Counted from the first letter of the stretch, positions 1-7,674 are shown. The stretch: 11,291 nucleotides of DNA from Minisyncoccota bacterium (GCA_021734725.1 JAIPIM010000110.1:1-11291), one strand, 5' to 3'. A program made the numbers and translations. The notes: a model not told the origin generated them from the letters alone.

Positions 1-21
1 CGCAGAAAGGAATCCGATGTC

Positions 22-1119
22 ATGAGAGACGACGTCCTTCATTGGCTGGAAGGCCGGCCGACTGGGAAACGGCCTTCCAAGGAGAGCCTGAATCATCCCG
101 GGATTCTTTCTTTGGTTTCCGGGCGTGATCCATTCACGGAGACACCGGGGGCCTTTCTTCGTGCCTACGAAGCATTGGGGATTGACATCATCAACATGAT
201 TCCGCAAGAAAACGCCCCTCCGCAGGTTGAACCGGGCAAGGTTGTCTGGAAACATGGAGGCCGGGTTCAGGAGTCCTACCTTGGCGTGTACAACACAACA
301 TCGCGAGTCACGTTTCCTTTCTCTACTGTTGAGGAGTTCTGGAACGCTGATGTTGCCTCACTGCGCTACGACGACCTCGACCTTCCGGGGGCGCAATATC
401 TCATGCCGTGTACGCCGGCAGCCATTGATTGCAAGGATTCCCTTGCCGGGCGTGTCGGCGTGTACTATTATCAATTGTATACCACGCTTTTCATGTGGGC
501 TGTGGAAGCGCTGGGCTGGGAAGTCTTCATGCTGGCGGCAGCCACGGAGCCCGAGAGGTTTGACAAGCATTTTCTGAGGCCGATGTTCGAAAAAACCAAG
601 CGGTTTGTAACGATGTTGTCCAAGCTGGACACTCCGTGGGTATGGTGTCATGACGACATTGCCATGGCCACCGGTCCTATTTTCGGGCCGGATTGGTACG
701 ATGCATACATTTTCCCGCGCTACAGGGAGTTGTGGAAGATCCCGCACGCCCATGGAAAGAAGGTGTTTTTTGTGGCTGACGGCAAGCTGGACTGGGCACT
801 GGAACCTCTACGGGAAAGTGGTTGTGACGGTATCATGTTCGAATCACCCGCGACCTGTCTGGAAGCCGTCACGGATATCTGGGGGGACGCGCTTTTTGTT
901 GGCGGGATTGACGCGCACGTGTTGACCGGCGGGGATCCGGAAGGCGTGCGTTGTCATGTGACGGATGTGTGTCGCAAGGCCTGTGATTACCGGGGCTTTG
1001 CGCTGTGCTGTTCCGGGGGACTGGTGGGGAATATGCCGTTGCGGAACGTGGAGGCTTACTTTGATGCGCGTGCCGAGTATGGCTACACGCGGGCTGATTG
1101 GAGAACCTGCGCGCGTTGA
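22..1119 (+). CDS. Uroporphyrinogen decarboxylase (URO-D)/MtaA-fold family protein, not HemE
   Basis: A complete 365-residue protein. The ATG at 22 has an AGAAAGG ribosome site at 4-10; the ATG at 17 runs into a stop after two codons. The C-terminal half matches the URO-D/methylcobamide-methyltransferase superfamily: acidic DD at residues 211-212, the strand and loop VFFVADGK at 248-255, GCDGIMFE at 267-274, FVGGIDAH at 292-299, and the closing CCSGGLVGNMPLRNVEAYF segment at 329-347. The N-terminal arginine motif of true HemE is absent, so a heme-pathway decarboxylase is unlikely. Family members of this type act as corrinoid-dependent methyltransferases or have unknown roles. In the zinc-binding relatives the loop reads H-x-C/D-G; here it is V251-A-D-G, so the usual metal ligand seems missing. 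It is convergent with the permease gene (29 bases apart) and no corrinoid protein is visible nearby. Family assignment is good; substrate and reaction are unknown. Confidence 0.82.
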   Translation: MRDDVLHWLEGRPTGKRPSKESLNHPGILSLVSGRDPFTETPGAFLRAYEALGIDIINMIPQENAPPQVEPGKVVWKHGGRVQESYLGVYNTTSRVTFPFSTVEEFWNADVASLRYDDLDLPGAQYLMPCTPAAIDCKDSLAGRVGVYYYQLYTTLFMWAVEALGWEVFMLAAATEPERFDKHFLRPMFEKTKRFVTMLSKLDTPWVWCHDDIAMATGPIFGPDWYDAYIFPRYRELWKIPHAHGKKVFFVADGKLDWALEPLRESGCDGIMFESPATCLEAVTDIWGDALFVGGIDAHVLTGGDPEGVRCHVTDVCRKACDYRGFALCCSGGLVGNMPLRNVEAYFDARAEYGYTRADWRTCAR

Positions 1120-1148
1120 GCGTTGACGCACCGGTAAACTGTTGAATC

Positions 1149-2417
1149 TTATTCCGAGCGTAGAGCGTCGATGGGGTTTACCGCGGCCGCGGTATGGGCG
1201 GGCCAGAGTCCAAAGACCATGCCAACCGCGACCGACACGCCGAGCCCCAGCACGACGCTCCAGAGGGGGATAGTGACGGGCATGCGTGCATAGGTATTGA
1301 CGGTGTAAGCGACAGCGAAGCCCATGCCGATACCGATGAGGCCCCCCAGACCGGTGAGAGTCATTGCTTCCACCAGGAATTGCAGCAGGATATCCCTTCG
1401 ACAAGCCCCCAGGGCTCGGCGCATTCCTATTTCTTTCCGTCGTTCCGACACGTTAGCCAGCATGATATTCATGATTCCGATTCCGCCGACGAGCAGTGAA
1501 ATACCGGCAATGGCACTCATCACAATAGTGAACATTTTCTGAGTCGACTCTTTTTGCCTCAGAAGGGCCAGCGGTACAACAATTTCGTAATCTTTCTTTG
1601 GGTGTGTATGCAGCAGGTAGTTGCTCAGGCGATTTTTCAACGGCATGACGTGGTTTTCCGACAGTGCCTGGATAATGGCCGCGTCGATTTCAACATGGAT
1701 CAGTCCAGTTCCGTTTTGTGCGGGTTGCACATCACCAAAGATCACTCGTGCGGTATTCAGTGGGATGAATACGTGATCATTGATCAGGTCATCCGAGCCG
1801 ACGGCGGTCAACTCTGCTTTATTTTCCACAATACCAACGACCCGGAACCACTGTCCGCCGATGAGAAGTCGCTGTCGGAGAGGATCCGTGAACGCGAACA
1901 GGGTGCGTACGGCATTGCGTCCGAGGACGCAGACTCGGCGGTGCTCGGCACCGTCCAGGGGCTGCAGGAAGCGTCCTCTGAGAATGGTGGTACGGGTAAC
2001 GGCGAGGTAATCGTGCTCCGTGGCGATCACAGGTACGGAAATGGATTTATCCTGCAATGTACTGAGCTTGTACCGTTTGCTGCGCACACCCGCTGTTCGT
2101 CGCACGTTGGCGAATGTTTTTGTCACATGGTGCAGATCACGAGCCTTCAAGCCATAGGCTTGGTATGGAACAGATTCTGTTTCGCTGTTGGCTGTCGGTG
2201 TGGTGCCGGCGGGTTGTACAGAGCGCACGATTATATTGTCTACGCCCATGGATTTGATCCGGCTCAACGATTCTCGTTTTGCACCTTCGCTGATCGCGAG
2301 CATGGATACTACGGAGGCGACCCCGAACATGACGCCGAGTGCTGCCATTCCGGTACGGACCTTATGCAATGAAAGGTCCAGCAGCGCGGTTCGTATGGTC
2401 TGGTAGACATTCAGCAT
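1149..2417 (-). CDS. MacB-like ABC transporter permease (FtsX domain)
   Basis: Inner-membrane permease of 422 residues with the MacB topology. A first transmembrane helix lies at about residues 22-44, followed by a large periplasmic MacB_PCD-type domain (about 45-290) and three more helices at about 296-320, 347-372 and 382-404. Diagnostic family segments are GGIGIMNIMLANVSERRKEI at 311-330, followed by the coupling-helix region GMRRALGA, and the typical end VNPIDALRSE. Unlike E. coli MacB the ATPase is not fused; it is the separate gene just upstream. The two overlap by 7 bases (2411-2417), which suggests translational coupling and fixed stoichiometry. In MacB-type systems the permease does not form a substrate channel through the membrane but works as a mechanotransmitter, driving periplasmic substrate outward. 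It is the last gene of the five-gene cluster; no clear terminator follows before the convergent gene. Substrate unknown. Confidence 0.93.
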   Translation of the reverse strand: MLNVYQTIRTALLDLSLHKVRTGMAALGVMFGVASVVSMLAISEGAKRESLSRIKSMGVDNIIVRSVQPAGTTPTANSETESVPYQAYGLKARDLHHVTKTFANVRRTAGVRSKRYKLSTLQDKSISVPVIATEHDYLAVTRTTILRGRFLQPLDGAEHRRVCVLGRNAVRTLFAFTDPLRQRLLIGGQWFRVVGIVENKAELTAVGSDDLINDHVFIPLNTARVIFGDVQPAQNGTGLIHVEIDAAIIQALSENHVMPLKNRLSNYLLHTHPKKDYEIVVPLALLRQKESTQKMFTIVMSAIAGISLLVGGIGIMNIMLANVSERRKEIGMRRALGACRRDILLQFLVEAMTLTGLGGLIGIGMGFAVAYTVNTYARMPVTIPLWSVVLGLGVSVAVGMVFGLWPAHTAAAVNPIDALRSE

Positions 2418-3085
2418 AGCAGCATGCCATCATGGATCGTCATTACGCGTTTAACATGTTTACGGTATTCCGGAGCGTGTGTTACAAAAATGACGGTTCT
2501 ACCATTGTCCACTAACTCATCGAAGATTGTCAGGATTCCTTTTCCTGTCTTCTCATCCAGATTTCCGGTGGGTTCGTCGGCCAGTATAATTTGCGGATCA
2601 TTGGCCAGGGCCCTGGCAATGGCCGTGCGTTGCATTTCGCCGCCTGACAGCTGGTTCGGCTTATGGTCAAAGCGTTGGCCGAGCCCAACGCGTTCGGCAA
2701 GTTCACGTGCGCGATCCGGCCGTTCATGGCGGGGACGGCTGTGATAGACCATGGGGACTTCGATGTTTCCCAGAACGTCATACTGGGGGAAGAGATTGAA
2801 CGTCTGGAACACAAAGCCGATTTTTGTGTTACGGTGTCGCGCCAGTTCCACATCCTCCAGGCGACTCACGTCCTCTCCATCCAGCATGTACTGGCCGGCA
2901 TCCAGGACATCCAGCAGTCCGAGGATATTGAGCAGGGAACTTTTTCCTGACCCGGACGGCCCCATAATGGCAACATAGTCGCCGCGATGGATCGTCAGGG
3001 AGACTCCCTTAAGCACTTCGAGGCGACGAGGACCTATCAGGTAGGATTTATGTATATTTCTGAGTTCGACAATAGGCGATGGCAT
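2411..3085 (-). CDS. ABC transporter ATP-binding protein (MacB/LolD class)
   Basis: Cytoplasmic ATPase of 224 residues, the usual length of stand-alone LolD/MacB-class subunits. All nucleotide-binding elements are intact: Walker A GPSGSGKSS at 42-50, Q-loop glutamine 94 in FVFQTFNLFPQ, signature LSGGE at 146-150, Walker B IILADE at 166-171 followed by PTGNLD, and switch histidine 203 in VTHAPE. It therefore should hydrolyse ATP to power the MacB-like permease, with which its 3' end overlaps by 7 bases. The start ATG at 3083-3085 has only a weak AGG about 5 bases upstream. The gap to the adaptor gene upstream is 100 bases, the largest inside the cluster, and holds a small inverted repeat at 3124-3142. 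LolD itself (lipoprotein release) is an alternative label, but the permease and adaptor context favours an efflux or secretion role. Confidence 0.95.
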   Translation of the reverse strand: MPSPIVELRNIHKSYLIGPRRLEVLKGVSLTIHRGDYVAIMGPSGSGKSSLLNILGLLDVLDAGQYMLDGEDVSRLEDVELARHRNTKIGFVFQTFNLFPQYDVLGNIEVPMVYHSRPRHERPDRARELAERVGLGQRFDHKPNQLSGGEMQRTAIARALANDPQIILADEPTGNLDEKTGKGILTIFDELVDNGRTVIFVTHAPEYRKHVKRVMTIHDGMLLC

Positions 3086-3123
3086 AGGACCTGGACTGTT
3101 GGAACCGAAGCATTCGTTTAAAT

Positions 3124-3142
3124 CGAAACGCCCAGGGTTTCG
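3124..3142. repeat. Small inverted repeat between adaptor and ATPase genes
   Basis: CGAAAC at 3124-3129 and GTTTCG at 3137-3142 form a perfect 6-bp stem with a 7-base loop, in the 100-base gap inside the export cluster. There is no T-run next to it on either strand, so it is not a convincing terminator. It could be a processing or mRNA-stability hairpin, or chance. Confidence 0.35.
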
Positions 3143-3185
3143 TGGCTGTAACTGCGGGAGTGGCTATTGGCGACTCAGTTTTCCT

Positions 3186-4718
3186 TCAGCCTTTGCTGGG
3201 CGTTTCGGGTTGATAGAGCCATACCTTGTCCCCTTCTTTCAGACCTGCCGTGATTTCCACAAAATCGTCATTCAGTTTACCTGTACTTACCGTCTGTACG
3301 GCAGGTCCTTTCGGTGTCTGGATATAACAGATTGTTTCGCCTTCATTGTTGAACACGGCTTCAATGGGCACGGTCAGCACATTTTCCAGGCGATCCGCCA
3401 TGAGGGTAACGCGCGCCGTCATGCCACTGACCATGCGCTTATCCGATCCATCCATCTGTACGACGGCGCTGTATACCTTGGGACTCGCTGGAACACTGGG
3501 GTTACGCGGGCGTGAAACAGTGCTGATGCTGTTGAGTTTACCGTTGAATGTTTCTCCGGGGATCGCGTCAATTGTGATGGCGGCATCCGCCCCTGGTTTC
3601 AGGCGCCCCCTGTATTGTTCGCCGACGGGAACGTCGACTACGAATTTACTGAAATCCGGAATGGTCATCAAGGCAATATCCGGACGCGCGTGCATTTGTC
3701 CGCCTGGCTTGAGTTGGCGGCGGACGTACTGAGAATACCCGGGTTGTCCCGGGTTGCCGTACAGAACGACACCGTCAACCGGCGCGGTTACGATGCAGTG
3801 TTCGAGTTTACTTTCGGTATCGGCAATACGCTCTTGGAATTTCTTGATAGTTTCTTGCCCCGTGCGAATTTTTGATTCATACTTTTCTTCATCGGCTTCC
3901 GCGATGCGCTGGGCGTTTTTGTAATCCTTTTCTGCTTTTTCAACCTTTTCCCGGTATTCGGTCAGTTTTTCGGGGTAGTTTTTTTCCTTAAACTCTTTAT
4001 AGGCATTGTAGGCAGTGTTGACTTGTTCCCGTGCTTTTTCCAGTTGTTCCCGTGCTTTCTCCACTTTGTCCTGCAAGCTTTTCGATTTCTGGTCATTATC
4101 GAAGCTGGAGCCCGGCGCCGCCACCTGAGCAGCCTCCAAAGCCTCCTTTGCTTTATTGTATGCGGACTGGGCGGCGGTAATTTTGTCGAGGAGTTCCGCG
4201 CGTTTGTTCAAGGCCTGGGTTGAGCGATATTCGCGCAACGCTTCCTTCGCAAGTTCCACCTGGTCGGCGGCCTTGCCGATTTCCCGTTGATTAATTTCCT
4301 GATAGTATGCGAGGTCGTCGCGTGCCATTTGGATGTCGTTTTCGATGTCTTCGATTTTCGATTTATGTTGGTCGATCTGCTCAAGATAAGGTTGCCGGTC
4401 GAACTCAATCAGGCGGGTGCCCGCTGACACTTGGGAATTTTCTTCTATCACCCAACTGACCGTGACGCGCTGAAGGACAGCGGGTGCCGTGATCTCATGG
4501 TTTTTGACGGCGCGCAGGGACCCCACTTCCGTCACTGAGATTTCCAGAGGTGCCCGTTTGACGGTATATGTCTGATCCGCGGTGGTGGTTTGCTCGCTGG
4601 ATACGTGCAGGAAAGGGAGGATTTTGTATACGCGGTCTGACCACTTCCACAGCGCCAATGTGCCACTGCCAAGCACTGCGACCAGAACCACTAATGTTAT
4701 GAGATGTTTACGGTGCAT
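3186..4718 (-). CDS. HlyD/MacA-family periplasmic adaptor with a very long coiled-coil hairpin
   Basis: Membrane-fusion (periplasmic adaptor) protein of 510 residues. One N-terminal membrane anchor lies at about residues 5-24, with positive MHRKH before it. The first lipoyl half follows (about 70-108; ITAPAVLQRVTVSWVIEENS ends near 95). Next is a charged, alpha-helical region at about 109-306 with a break near APGSSFDND (201-209), then the second lipoyl half TAPVDGVVLYGNPG at 311-324, a beta-barrel domain (about 350-440) and a membrane-proximal domain (about 440-505, with VPIEAVF). The family links an inner-membrane transporter to an outer-membrane channel. The hairpin, about 200 residues in total, is far longer than the MacA type and nearer to HlyD or EmrA. 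The start lies 21 bases after the secretin stop with no strong Shine-Dalgarno, which suggests coupled translation. It is the obvious partner of the downstream ATPase and permease. Confidence 0.92.
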   Translation of the reverse strand: MHRKHLITLVVLVAVLGSGTLALWKWSDRVYKILPFLHVSSEQTTTADQTYTVKRAPLEISVTEVGSLRAVKNHEITAPAVLQRVTVSWVIEENSQVSAGTRLIEFDRQPYLEQIDQHKSKIEDIENDIQMARDDLAYYQEINQREIGKAADQVELAKEALREYRSTQALNKRAELLDKITAAQSAYNKAKEALEAAQVAAPGSSFDNDQKSKSLQDKVEKAREQLEKAREQVNTAYNAYKEFKEKNYPEKLTEYREKVEKAEKDYKNAQRIAEADEEKYESKIRTGQETIKKFQERIADTESKLEHCIVTAPVDGVVLYGNPGQPGYSQYVRRQLKPGGQMHARPDIALMTIPDFSKFVVDVPVGEQYRGRLKPGADAAITIDAIPGETFNGKLNSISTVSRPRNPSVPASPKVYSAVVQMDGSDKRMVSGMTARVTLMADRLENVLTVPIEAVFNNEGETICYIQTPKGPAVQTVSTGKLNDDFVEITAGLKEGDKVWLYQPETPSKG

Positions 4719-4739
4719 GTTTGATGGGGCGGGTACGCG

Positions 4740-5969
4740 TTACTCACTCGTATCGTCTTCGCCATTAGTCAATACGCCATCCATTTCAAGAGGTTCCAAA
4801 CCGCTGCCTGGCTTGTGAACGCGCGCTGTATTGGGGCGCCCTTCGGGTAGAATATGGACCCTCAGGAAGAAAATTAGATGCGTTCTACTTTGTTCGTCAC
4901 GCCGACTCTTGAAGAGGTTCCCGAGGATGGGAATTTTACCGAGTCCTGGAATTTCGCGGTTTGTCTGCCGCGATTCCTGTTGAAGAAGGCCGCCGATGGT
5001 TATAATCTCGCCGTCACGCATGCGGAGGGTCGCCTGTACTTGGCGCTGTGCCACTACCGGCGCGGATGAACCTTGTGGCCCAGTCTTGAAGCCCGTGACA
5101 GCCGAGACTTCGGGTTGAATCTCCAGTTCCACGGCATCGCCAGTGACGCGAATGGGGCGGACTCGCAGTTTGACGCCAACCGGTTTGAATTCATTGGATA
5201 CCTGCACCGTACCACCGGATGTTGTCGTACTGAAGATTGGCAGTTCCTCGCCTGTGTGGATGAAGGCTTGAGTTCCTTCCGTGACGAGAACATTTGGGGA
5301 ACTGAGAATTTTTCCATTGGCACGTTCGAGGAGCAGGCGGACGAATGCATCCAGTGCTTTGTCGTCGCCGGATTGGATCGGAAGCAGATTGAGGAGAAGC
5401 CCTTGCGTTTCCAAAGCAGAACTGCTGGGAGTATCAAGGGTGATTTCGGAGCCTTGCAGGAATGTCCCTGGGCCGGATGAGAAGATATACTGGAGTTCAG
5501 CTTCAAAGTCTTTGTCGAGCGTGAGTTCCACGACGCGTGCTTCGACCAGAAGTTGTCGTCGCGGCCGATCGAGTTCCTTAAGCAGTTCGAGGAGTTGGAT
5601 GGCACGTTCCTCTGTTTCGGAGATAATGAGCGTATTGAGATTCATCCCGGCCTCTACGGATCCTTCCATTGTCACCAGGCCCATGACAACTTGGCGCAAG
5701 TCTTCCGGTGCCTGATAGCGGCAGGGATAGATTGCAATCACATTTTCACCACTGCCCACGATGCGAGGTTGGGGTGGGGCCAAATCCTTTGGTTCAGCGC
5801 GGGCTGATATCAAGGGCCCTATGTCTTCCGGGGACAGTCCCGGCGGGGTTCCTTTTACCGCGGTCTGGATGGGGTCGCTTGTGGATGTACAGCCGGCAAT
5901 CAGCGCCAGCACCAGCACGGGGCATACGACAAGGGCAGCCATACGAACGAGAGTGATCAAGCGTATCAT
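4740..5969 (-). CDS. Secretin-domain outer-membrane lipoprotein (GspD/PilQ-like, short)
   Basis: A 409-residue protein from the ATG at 5967-5969, preceded by AAAAGG about 10 bases upstream. This start gives a classic lipoprotein signal: positive MIRLITLVR, a hydrophobic core, and lipobox LIAGC with Cys27. An in-frame TTG at 6059 would add 30 residues before the signal and is less likely. Residues about 72-135 look like a secretin N1-type (KH-like) domain, ending in LLKELDRPRRQLLVEARVVE. The secretin core follows (about 138-372) with VQATLRMRDGEIITIGGLL and the family signature IPGLGKIPILGNLF at 340-353. A short acidic tail ends the protein. Secretins make large gated outer-membrane rings for type II/III secretion and type IV pili. 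This one is shorter than GspD (about 650) and has one N-domain at most. No other type II or pilus gene is present; its neighbours are a beta-barrel gene upstream and HlyD/ABC genes downstream. Confidence 0.9.
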   Translation of the reverse strand: MIRLITLVRMAALVVCPVLVLALIAGCTSTSDPIQTAVKGTPPGLSPEDIGPLISARAEPKDLAPPQPRIVGSGENVIAIYPCRYQAPEDLRQVVMGLVTMEGSVEAGMNLNTLIISETEERAIQLLELLKELDRPRRQLLVEARVVELTLDKDFEAELQYIFSSGPGTFLQGSEITLDTPSSSALETQGLLLNLLPIQSGDDKALDAFVRLLLERANGKILSSPNVLVTEGTQAFIHTGEELPIFSTTTSGGTVQVSNEFKPVGVKLRVRPIRVTGDAVELEIQPEVSAVTGFKTGPQGSSAPVVAQRQVQATLRMRDGEIITIGGLLQQESRQTNREIPGLGKIPILGNLFKSRRDEQSRTHLIFFLRVHILPEGRPNTARVHKPGSGLEPLEMDGVLTNGEDDTSE

Positions 5970-6060
5970 GAGCGTGATACCTTTTGCAGGGACGATGAGC
6001 GACGCGACACGAAAAGGAAACTGCATGACAAACTGTACGCCAACAAACGTCGAGGGCAAG

Positions 6061-7551
6061 TTAGAAACTGTAGCGTGTCGCGACGTAGATATTATCGTTC
6101 CGGTCGAACTGGTTCAGGAAGGTGTGACGTTCATTGCCCAGGAAAAAATTGGCGCCGACTTCGACAAACCAGTTGTCGGTGAGTTCATAGTTGACAACGG
6201 GTCGTATATACATGTCATTATTGGTTGGAGAGTACCGTGTAAAGACATTGATGTCGAGAGTTTCCCGCAGAAGTGTTTGGTGCAGGCGCAGCGTAACGGT
6301 ATGCCTTGTTTCATCGGCGGTCTGAAAACCCGGCGGCAGGGATTCCAAATACTCGTCATGGTCCATCATATGCTTGATGTAGTATTGTGCCGTGGCGGTC
6401 ATATTATTCCACAGCTCCTGTTCGTATCCTGCCAGGAGATGAACTTCGCAATTAGCCACTGTCGGGTCGTCTCCGTCGCGGTCATTGCGGGAATCGTAGT
6501 ATCCTGTTTCTATGTATCCGATACCGGCAAGTACTGTTCCGCGGACGCTGGCGCCGTAAACGGACAGGTCGGGGAAGGTGAATTCTCCCGTGGCCGGATT
6601 CATACCGTTTGGTGACTTCCAGAATCCGCGGTATGCATAGGCGGCCAGTTCGTAGCCCTGTATGTTTTTGAACAGTCGCACAGCGATTTCGCTATCTTTG
6701 ATCCATTCATCGGGTTTATCGACATCGATGGGGTTATCCTGACCGGAGCGGCGTTGAAGCATTGGATTCCAGAAGGATACCCGCCGTCCATCGACAAAGC
6801 GATCGGCGTCAAAGCGACCTGTAACGATGAGATCCACGTTTGGTGCACGGTCGAAATACATTGATAGTTTAGCTGCATCGGAGGGGGCCTTGAGATACTC
6901 TGTATCGCGCCCGATGAAGAAAGAGTTCCAGTCCTTAGGGAACATGTCATTGATGAAAATAAGATCCCCTGTACCCCAGGTCAGGACTTGGCGCCCGAGC
7001 TTGATATCCATGAAACTGAAGGGGGTAAATCCGGCGTTCGCCTCGCGCAGGTCGAACCAGCCTTCCCCTCGTTCAAGATCGATTCCGTGGTCGTTATTCT
7101 CGTAGTCATAGAGCAGATCCGCGGCAAAGGTAAGAAAGAACGGACCGGCTTGCCGAGAGGTTTCAAGCTGCAGGCGGAATTCTCCGAGGCTCATAGCATT
7201 CTGATGGTCATCTCCGACTGTCCGATAACCGAGCCGGGAATCCAGGAATCCGGTCACATTCAGTGGTGGGGGCCACGATAGCAGTCGGGGCTGGTCATCT
7301 TCTTTCTCCAGGCTTTTTGCGGGGCTCTCTTCGCGTTCATTCGTCAGGCCCGCGGGCAGCGAAGGTTCTTCCGGGCCGCCATCAAGTCCACTGGGCAGTG
7401 CCGGTTCTGTGTCTTGTGATTGTGAAGATACTGTGGAGGATGACGATGTATCCCCAAGCCCTTCGGGGAGCGCGGGTTCCTGGCCGCGGACGGGAGCGAG
7501 AGAAAGCACGGTCGCGACCGTGAATAAGAGATAAACAGTGTAGTTGGTCAT
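6061..7551 (-). CDS. Outer-membrane beta-barrel protein with N-terminal EPxLPxGL repeats
   Basis: A 496-residue exported protein. The ATG at 7549-7551 is preceded by GGAGG with 10-base spacing. A signal peptide covers residues 1 to about 23 (hydrophobic core YLLFTVATVLSLA, likely cut after VRG). A disordered acidic linker follows (24-93) that carries three copies of E-P-[A/S]-L-P-x-G-L, at 25-32, 49-56 and 62-69. From about residue 97 the protein is made of alternating amphipathic strands rich in Tyr, Trp and Phe. It includes a motif KLGRQVLTWGTGDLIFINDM and finishes with the terminal aromatic strand YVATRYSF expected for BamA-dependent barrels. The strand pattern resembles DUF1302-type or porin-like proteins, though I cannot fix the family. 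It heads the five-gene cluster, 91 bases before the secretin start, so it may be the outer-membrane exit or an accessory of the exporter. An independent porin is the alternative. Confidence 0.82.
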   Translation of the reverse strand: MTNYTVYLLFTVATVLSLAPVRGQEPALPEGLGDTSSSSTVSSQSQDTEPALPSGLDGGPEEPSLPAGLTNEREESPAKSLEKEDDQPRLLSWPPPLNVTGFLDSRLGYRTVGDDHQNAMSLGEFRLQLETSRQAGPFFLTFAADLLYDYENNDHGIDLERGEGWFDLREANAGFTPFSFMDIKLGRQVLTWGTGDLIFINDMFPKDWNSFFIGRDTEYLKAPSDAAKLSMYFDRAPNVDLIVTGRFDADRFVDGRRVSFWNPMLQRRSGQDNPIDVDKPDEWIKDSEIAVRLFKNIQGYELAAYAYRGFWKSPNGMNPATGEFTFPDLSVYGASVRGTVLAGIGYIETGYYDSRNDRDGDDPTVANCEVHLLAGYEQELWNNMTATAQYYIKHMMDHDEYLESLPPGFQTADETRHTVTLRLHQTLLRETLDINVFTRYSPTNNDMYIRPVVNYELTDNWFVEVGANFFLGNERHTFLNQFDRNDNIYVATRYSF

Positions 7552-7575
7552 AGCGTCTTGGCCTCCGGATTCGAT

Positions 7576-7601
7576 AATAAGGACTAAACTAATGCCTTAT
7601 T
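7576..7601. promoter_or_regulatory. Inverted repeat in the leader of the export cluster
   Basis: AATAAGG at 7576-7582 and CCTTATT at 7595-7601 form perfect 7-bp arms around a 12-base centre, ending about 25 bases before the start of the beta-barrel gene and just upstream of its GGAGG ribosome site. Further out, TCCGGA occurs on both sides (7563-7568 and 7601-7606). The position suits a repressor operator or a leader hairpin. On the minus strand a TCGACA (5 of 6 to the -35 consensus) lies upstream with a poor -10, so the promoter itself is not established. Confidence 0.4.
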
Positions 7602-7615
7602 CCGGAATGTCGAAA

Positions 7616-7647
7616 CAAGGCCGCACAGTGACTACCATGCGGCCTTG
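7616..7647 (-). terminator. Rho-independent-type terminator of the hsp20 cluster
   Basis: CAAGGCCGCA at 7616-7625 and TGCGGCCTTG at 7638-7647 make a perfect, GC-rich 10-bp stem with a 12-base loop. On the minus strand it starts 27 bases after the last hsp20 stop codon and is followed by a short T-rich stretch (TTGTTTCG). No T-run follows on the plus strand. It likely ends hsp20 transcription and insulates the export cluster, although the weak T-tract leaves room for readthrough. Confidence 0.72.
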
Positions 7648-7674
7648 CCGGGTATTTAGTGGGCTGGACTTTGG

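Noticed and set aside
1100..1148. Possible bidirectional terminator between the convergent URO-D and permease genes
   Set aside because: Only a 4-bp stem (TGCG/CGCA) with a long loop and no T-run on either strand.
1554..2372. Long plus-strand open frame of 272 codons opposite the permease gene
   Set aside because: It is antisense to a gene with an unmistakable MacB/FtsX match, its translation shows no family features, and it has no ribosome site.
5970..6059. N-terminal extension of the secretin from a TTG at 6059
   Set aside because: It would bury the lipoprotein signal 30 residues inside the protein. The ATG at 5969 has its own AAAAGG and puts the lipobox at a normal distance.
5761..6615. 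Plus-strand open frame of 284 codons opposite the secretin and barrel genes
   Set aside because: It spans two well-supported minus-strand genes in antisense and its translation has no recognisable domain.
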